From NCBI GenBank assembly GCA_029859645.1, contig JAOUCS010000024.1, forward strand, positions 1 to 36,187: a stretch of 36,187 nucleotides of DNA, in the 5' to 3' direction. The notes below the pieces were generated by a model. It did not search any database. It was not told where the DNA came from and saw only the letters and a list, made by a program, of their open reading frames with translations. This stretch comes from Lysobacterales bacterium. GTDB lineage: Bacteria; Pseudomonadota; Gammaproteobacteria; Xanthomonadales; SZUA-36. The position numbers were made by a program, and so were the translations under genes. How positions within the stretch are numbered: the stretch's first letter is position 1; every line of letters begins with the position of its first letter. This document shows, in pieces, positions 31,931 through 36,187 of the stretch.

Positions 31931-31977
31931 TTCCCGGTCATGCGTTTTTCGATTCCGAAAGGACTGTAATCAGAGCC

Positions 31978-32979
31978 ATGGCTGAAAGAAAAAAAGCCAG
32001 CATCGCCCTCGTTCTGGGAAGCGGAGCGGCGCGCGGCTGGGCCCACATCGGCGTCATTCATGAATTGGCCGAACGGGGGATCATACCGGACATGGTGGTC
32101 GGCTCATCGGTCGGCGCAGTAGTGGCCGGTGCCTATGCTTCGGGTAATCTGGACCAGTTCGAGGATTGGATATCGAGCCTGGGACGGGTCGATATCATCC
32201 GGTTGCTGGATGCCAAGATGACCGGCGGTGGTTTCCTCCAGGGAAAAAGCCTGATGAGTGCCATCGAGAAGCGGATTGGAAATCCGCGGATCGAGGACCT
32301 GCCGATTCCCTATGCCTGTGTCGCCACCGAACTGGGCACTGGTCGCGAGGTCTGGTTGCGGGAAGGCTCGCTGCTGGACGCCTGCCGCGCCTCGATCGCT
32401 CTGCCGGGTATGTTCGCGCCTTCACGATTCAGCGACGACCAGTTGCTGGTCGATGGCGGCCTGGTCAACCCGGTTCCGGTTTCGCTGGCGCGCGCAATGG
32501 GCGGCGACATCGTGATTGCGGTCAACCTCAATGGTGACCTGATTGGCCGCCATTTTTTCGTGCATGAGCGTGATGAATCGGCCAGTGACGAGGAAAGCGA
32601 GAGGCTGTTGTTGGAATACGAAGAAAAAGACACGGTGGTGGCCAAGTGGGCCGCCAAAATGAAAGCCGGTTTTGGCATCCGCCTGGACTCCTACATTTCA
32701 TCGCTGCGAAGGAAGGAAAGTCCCGACCCGGGCCTGTTCGATGTCATGGCCGGATCCATCGACATCATGCAGGACAGGATCACCCGATCACGCATGGCTG
32801 GCGAACCGCCGGATGTCCATATCACCCCGAAGCTGAGCCATGTCGGCCTGATGGATTTTGACCGCGCAGCTGAAAGTATCCGGGAAGGACGCGACGCAAT
32901 CCGCCGTCAGCATCTGGAACTCGAAAAGTTAGCCGGGTTTAACCGGGCTCATGACAAGCAGAAACCGTCACGGGATTGA
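31978..32979 (+). CDS. Patatin-like phospholipase (RssA-type)
   Basis: The 333-residue protein is a cytoplasmic or membrane-associated patatin-fold serine lipid acyl hydrolase. The oxyanion loop GSGAARGWAHIG (14-25), nucleophile elbow G-S-S44-V-G and catalytic aspartate D159 in VDGGLVNPVPVSLARAMG are intact, giving the Ser-Asp dyad. The C-terminal region is charged and helical, without a barrel domain, so it is the short RssA-like form and not PlpD-like. The ATG at 31978 has only a weak AGAGCC upstream. It precedes the Mla-like operon by 117 bases on the same strand, and a role in membrane phospholipid turnover next to phospholipid transport is plausible. Confidence 0.92.
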   Translation: MAERKKASIALVLGSGAARGWAHIGVIHELAERGIIPDMVVGSSVGAVVAGAYASGNLDQFEDWISSLGRVDIIRLLDAKMTGGGFLQGKSLMSAIEKRIGNPRIEDLPIPYACVATELGTGREVWLREGSLLDACRASIALPGMFAPSRFSDDQLLVDGGLVNPVPVSLARAMGGDIVIAVNLNGDLIGRHFFVHERDESASDEESERLLLEYEEKDTVVAKWAAKMKAGFGIRLDSYISSLRRKESPDPGLFDVMAGSIDIMQDRITRSRMAGEPPDVHITPKLSHVGLMDFDRAAESIREGRDAIRRQHLELEKLAGFNRAHDKQKPSRD

Positions 32980-33096
32980 ATTCGAGGTCAAGATCAAACC
33001 ATTTGCCATGATGCTGACTCAACTCATGGGCCCGTTTGCTGAAAGCGACTAAAATATTTATTGATCAGGGCCTTTGTGCCCGGTCGGTGCCAGAAC

Positions 33097-34233
33097 ATGG
33101 AACAGGCTCGCTCGCAACGACAGGTGAATAGCCGGACCGGTTTCGCCATCGAAGGTTCACGGGCGACTTGTGTTGGGAATTGGCAGGCGCAGGAACTTCA
33201 CGACGTCGAAAAACTAATGTCCCAGGTGAAGTGGCCGGCGGATGCCGTTGAGTTTGATCTGGGCGGGATTACGTCACTGGACACGGTTGGCGCCTGGTTG
33301 CTTTTTCGCACGATCAGGGAAATTGATGACGGTAATCGGCAGTTGTCCGTGCTGAACGTCAACGAGCAACATCAGAAGCTTCTGGACCTGGTTGAAGACC
33401 GCAGTGAATCGATTAGAAAGCCGCCTAAACCTTACGTCCCCGGGGTACTCGAAAGCATCGGCCGCCACACCAGCAGTCAGTTTCTGCAGTATTTTGAATT
33501 CCTGAATTTCATCGGCAAGCTGGCCATCGTCTTCAGCAAGCTGTTTCTCAGACCTTGGCGCTTGCGCTGGGGCCTGGTGGTCAAAGAGTTACAAAGCGCC
33601 GGTGTCAACGCATTGCCTATCGTCGGTCTGCTGGCGTTTCTGATCGGCATCGTGATCGCCTACCAGGGCGGGATCGTGCTGAGAGATTATGGCGCCAATA
33701 TTTATGTGGCCGATATCGTTGGACTGTCCATGGTCAGGGAACTGGCGCCGCTGATCACTGCAATCATTGTCGCGGGGCGTACCGGTTCGGCCTATACCGC
33801 TCAGATTGGCACCATGATGGTCACTGAAGAAGTGGATGCATTGCGCAGCATCGGTGTTGCCCCGCTGGAAATACTGGTTCTGCCAAAGCTGGTTGCGCTG
33901 GTCATTGCCCTGCCACTGTTGACGGTCTTTGCCGATGCGATGGGATTGTTTGGCGGAATGATCATGGCGAGCAGCATGCTGGATTTGAACTCATCGACGT
34001 TTATCAACCGGCTCACCGAGGCAATGACAATGAACTCCTATCTGAGCGGCATTGGCAAGGCCCCGGTATTCGCCGCCATTATCGCTGTCGTCGGCTGCTT
34101 CCAGGGTTTCAGGGTCTACGGTAGTGCGGAAAGCGTGGGGCGCCAGACGACGATCAGCGTGGTTGAGTCCATATTCCTGGTCATCATTGTCGATGCTGCT
34201 TTCTCCGTGGCCTTCAGTAAGCTGGGGATTTGA
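33097..34233 (+). CDS. mlaE: MlaE-family ABC permease with N-terminal STAS-like domain
   Basis: The protein has 378 residues from the ATG at 33097; a TTG 36 bases earlier is an alternative. The first 110 residues look like a STAS domain (VEFDLGGITSLDTVGAWLLF, then the ELHDVEK and LLDLVED helices), corresponding to the role of separate MlaB. The remaining 260 residues are the MlaE permease (VNALPIVGLLAFLIGIVIAY, GLSMVRELAPLITAIIVAGR, TGSAYTAQIGTMMVTEEVDA, YGSAESVGRQTTISVVESIF). The inner-membrane complex moves phospholipids between the inner membrane and the periplasmic MCE protein. mlaF begins three bases after its stop, so the operon is tight. Confidence 0.92.
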   Translation: MEQARSQRQVNSRTGFAIEGSRATCVGNWQAQELHDVEKLMSQVKWPADAVEFDLGGITSLDTVGAWLLFRTIREIDDGNRQLSVLNVNEQHQKLLDLVEDRSESIRKPPKPYVPGVLESIGRHTSSQFLQYFEFLNFIGKLAIVFSKLFLRPWRLRWGLVVKELQSAGVNALPIVGLLAFLIGIVIAYQGGIVLRDYGANIYVADIVGLSMVRELAPLITAIIVAGRTGSAYTAQIGTMMVTEEVDALRSIGVAPLEILVLPKLVALVIALPLLTVFADAMGLFGGMIMASSMLDLNSSTFINRLTEAMTMNSYLSGIGKAPVFAAIIAVVGCFQGFRVYGSAESVGRQTTISVVESIFLVIIVDAAFSVAFSKLGI

Positions 34234-34236
34234 ATC

Positions 34237-35007
34237 ATGGCAGAGCACATTCTGCAAGCGCACGACCTGGTCATGAAATTTGGCCGTAAATGCGTGCTGG
34301 ATCGTATCAGCATGCAACTGGAGCGCGGCGAAATTCTGGCCATCGTGGGCGGTAGCGGCAGCGGCAAATCAACCCTGATGCGACAACTGGCCCTGTTACA
34401 AACGCCAACTTCCGGATCGATAGAGTTGTTTGGCGAGCGGGTTCTGGAGATGAGCGAATTTCGAACGCTCCCGCTGCGCCGCCGGATGGGCGTCATGTTC
34501 CAGAATGGCGCCTTATTTGGCGATCTGACCGTGCTCGAGAACATCAGCATGCCATTGCGTGAGCATACCAGCATCAGCCTGGAGACCATCGAGCAGATCG
34601 CCATGTTGAAACTTGCGCTGGCCGGGCTCGAGCCTGAAGCGGCTGCGCTATTTCCGAGCCAGTTAAGTGGCGGCATGCGAAAACGCGCGGCGGTTGCGCG
34701 GGGCATTGCCATGGACCCCGAAATCCTGTTCCTGGATGAGCCCGGATCCGGCCTGGACCCGGTCAGTGCGGATGCAATGGACGACCTGGTGCTGCATCTG
34801 AAGCGCACGCTTGGTCTGACTGTCGTGCTGGTCACTCACGATATGGACTCGCTGTGGCGGGTCGCTGATCGAATAGTGTTGCTGGCGGATACCCGAATTG
34901 CCGCCGAAGGGACGCTGCAGGAGGTGCTTGAATCGGGCCATGCTGCTGCGCACAAATTTTTCCATGGCCGCCGCGGCCGTGTGGTGGGAGCAACCTATGA
35001 TCAGTAA
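34237..35007 (+). CDS. mlaF: MlaF-like ABC transporter ATPase
   Basis: The 256-residue cytoplasmic ATPase powers the lipid transporter. Walker A GGSGSGKST (38-46), Q-loop VMFQNGALFGDLTVLENISM, signature LSGGMRKRAAVARGIAM, Walker B ILFLDEPGSGLDPVSADAMD and H-loop VLVTHDMDS are complete. The M-R-K-R after the signature and the Q-N-G-A-L-F segment are characteristic of MlaF-type ATPases. It starts three bases after mlaE and overlaps mlaD by 11 bases. Confidence 0.95.
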   Translation: MAEHILQAHDLVMKFGRKCVLDRISMQLERGEILAIVGGSGSGKSTLMRQLALLQTPTSGSIELFGERVLEMSEFRTLPLRRRMGVMFQNGALFGDLTVLENISMPLREHTSISLETIEQIAMLKLALAGLEPEAAALFPSQLSGGMRKRAAVARGIAMDPEILFLDEPGSGLDPVSADAMDDLVLHLKRTLGLTVVLVTHDMDSLWRVADRIVLLADTRIAAEGTLQEVLESGHAAAHKFFHGRRGRVVGATYDQ

Positions 35008-35917
35008 AACCAGCTATGCCCTGGTTGGTGCGTTTGTATTGATTCTGAGTGCGGCGTTGATTTGGGGGGTGCTCTGGATCAGCTCCGGCGGGCCGCCACA
35101 GGACTACGACAGCTACCTGGTATATATGACCGATTCGGTATCCGGGCTGAATGTGGATGCACCGGTGAAATTCAAGGGCGTCGATGTTGGCAAAGTCCAG
35201 CAGATTTCGATCGACGCGGAAAATCCGGATCGCGTTCGGCTGGTACTGCTGGTGCGCCGGGGCACGCCCATCACGGAGGACACGGTGGCCAACCTGGAAT
35301 ACCAGGGCCTGACTGGAATCGCTAACGTCAATTTGAGCGGCGGATGGGGCGATTCCCTGCCGCTCGGGCGAAGGGAAAGCGACGAGCTCCCCGTTATTCC
35401 CTCGCGTTCGTCAATATTCTCCCACCTGGATCTGACGCTCTCCGACCTGTTATATAACCTGATTGAGACCTCCGCCAGCCTCAATGACCTGCTCAATGAG
35501 GAAAATCGGGCAAATGTCTCACGTTCTATTGAGAATATCGCGAACCTTACCGAAAAATTTGCGGATCAGTCCAGGCAGCTGGATGGCATCATCGAAGATC
35601 TCGCCGCTACCCTGGAAAATACCCGCGCCGCGAGCGTCGGCCTTCCGGAGCTGATCCTTCAATTCTCCCGCAGCGCAGAATCTATTTCCGAGATGGCGGA
35701 TCAGATTGGTGCGGTCAGCGAAAACTTTGCCACCGACATCAATACCACTACTCTGCCCGAAATAGGTGCCATGGTTCATGAATTGCGGTTGGCAGCGGAA
35801 AACCTGCGGCGAATGAGTGAGGCGCTGGTCGAGAATCCCAGTGTCTTGATTTACGGCAGTCCGGAACCCAGGCCCGGGCCGGGCGAGTCAGGAGAGACAC
35901 CGAGGAATAAACAATGA
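34997..35917 (+). CDS. mlaD: MCE-domain (MlaD-like) substrate-binding protein
   Basis: The protein has 306 residues from the ATG at 34997 (GGGAG six bases upstream, inside mlaF). One N-terminal membrane helix (YALVGAFVLILSAALIWGVL) is followed by an MCE domain at about 35-115 (DSVSGLNVDAPVKFKGVDVG, VQQISIDAENPDRVRLVLLV, NLEYQGLTGIANVNLSGG). A long helical, coiled-coil-prone tail follows (IENIANLTEKFADQSRQLDG, IIEDLAATLENTRAASVG, further helices to about 290). It is longer than E. coli MlaD (about 180 residues) and closer to the single-MCE proteins that pair with an auxiliary lipoprotein. The MCE hexamer carries lipid across the periplasm. Its stop overlaps the lipoprotein start as ATGA. Confidence 0.93.
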   Translation: MISKTSYALVGAFVLILSAALIWGVLWISSGGPPQDYDSYLVYMTDSVSGLNVDAPVKFKGVDVGKVQQISIDAENPDRVRLVLLVRRGTPITEDTVANLEYQGLTGIANVNLSGGWGDSLPLGRRESDELPVIPSRSSIFSHLDLTLSDLLYNLIETSASLNDLLNEENRANVSRSIENIANLTEKFADQSRQLDGIIEDLAATLENTRAASVGLPELILQFSRSAESISEMADQIGAVSENFATDINTTTLPEIGAMVHELRLAAENLRRMSEALVENPSVLIYGSPEPRPGPGESGETPRNKQ

Positions 35918-36187
35918 ACAGCCTGGCCAGGAACAGTGTTATTTTCTCAGTCACTATCATTACCCTGCTGATCACCGCTTGCGGCCTTCCCGGCTCGTCG
36001 AAGGCCACCGTCAAGCAGGCGTATGTTCTGCAAGGAGCACAACCTTCTTCGATTCCCGATCGCCTTGTCCCGAAGCCCTGCTTGTCGTTGCGGGTCAGCC
36101 AGCCGGAATCTGCACCAGGATTCAACACGGTGCGCATGGCGTATCGCATCGAACCCAATCGCATGGACTATTTTGCCTACCACGAAT
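35914..36187 (+). CDS. ABC-type transport auxiliary lipoprotein (PqiC/ABC_trans_aux), partial
   Basis: Only the first 91 codons are in the window. The ATG at 35914 overlaps the mlaD stop (ATGA), with GAGGA eight bases upstream. The signal peptide ends in a lipobox (LLITAC, lipidated Cys23), then a mature part with KQAYVLQG, CLSLRVSQPESAPGFNTVRM and AYRIEPNRMDYFAYH, the classic start of the PqiC/DUF330 auxiliary lipoproteins. These outer-membrane lipoproteins work with MCE transporters. The right end is cut by the window. Confidence 0.92.
   Translation, partial: MNSLARNSVIFSVTIITLLITACGLPGSSKATVKQAYVLQGAQPSSIPDRLVPKPCLSLRVSQPESAPGFNTVRMAYRIEPNRMDYFAYHE

Overview
The window is GC-rich, densely coded DNA with a gammaproteobacterial gene complement. 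It carries an MlaFED-type lipid transport operon, a single-chain class I fumarase, a membrane-anchored TolB/TPR protein, AsmA, DUF6249 and ECF sigma genes, and many secreted or outer-membrane proteins. The genes have short gaps, frequent GTG starts and 4-base start/stop overlaps. I infer an uncultured, probably marine or environmental, free-living gammaproteobacterium; the sequence does not fix the genus. No rRNA, tRNA, CRISPR array, transposase gene or prophage was seen, and no stretch over 300 bases lacks a gene.

Layout. 1-2822 (minus): fumarase, a secreted phosphoesterase and a signal-peptide-bearing GNAT-like protein joined by GTGA overlaps. 2915-5402 (minus): a TolB/TPR membrane protein and a secreted EF-hand protein. 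5590-8819: a CPA1 Na+/H+ antiporter, a YgjP-like metallopeptidase and a BaiN-like flavoprotein. 8889-12232 (minus): a small secreted protein, a LysR regulator and an ABC exporter. 12285-13730: a LolA-like periplasmic protein and a spondin-domain protein converge on a strong terminator. 13948-16148: a response regulator/histidine kinase pair. 16149-18375: an unknown gene and a secreted metallo-beta-lactamase-fold hydrolase, the latter bracketed by two copies of a long palindromic repeat. 18451-19690: DUF6249 membrane protein, ECF sigma factor and a small membrane protein, probably one operon. 19751-25944: a serine hydrolase, a large AsmA protein with tandem repeats, an orphan C-terminal domain and an outer-membrane barrel. 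25967-31930: hydantoinase/oxoprolinase A and B, divergent from an ornithine-cyclodeaminase-family gene and an octopine-dehydrogenase-family gene that carries a frameshift. 31978-32979: a patatin phospholipase. 33097 to the end: an Mla-like operon (STAS-permease fusion, ATPase, MCE protein, auxiliary lipoprotein).

Functional themes. The right end is a lipid-trafficking block (patatin plus Mla-like importer/exporter). The hyuAB/OCD/ODH block looks like a catabolic or salvage route for a cyclic amide or opine-like amino acid derivative; the substrate cannot be read from sequence. The most unusual features are the palindrome-bracketed hydrolase gene, the apparently secreted GNAT-like protein, the broken octopine-dehydrogenase-like gene, and the free-standing C-terminal domain of what is normally a much larger BNR-repeat protein.
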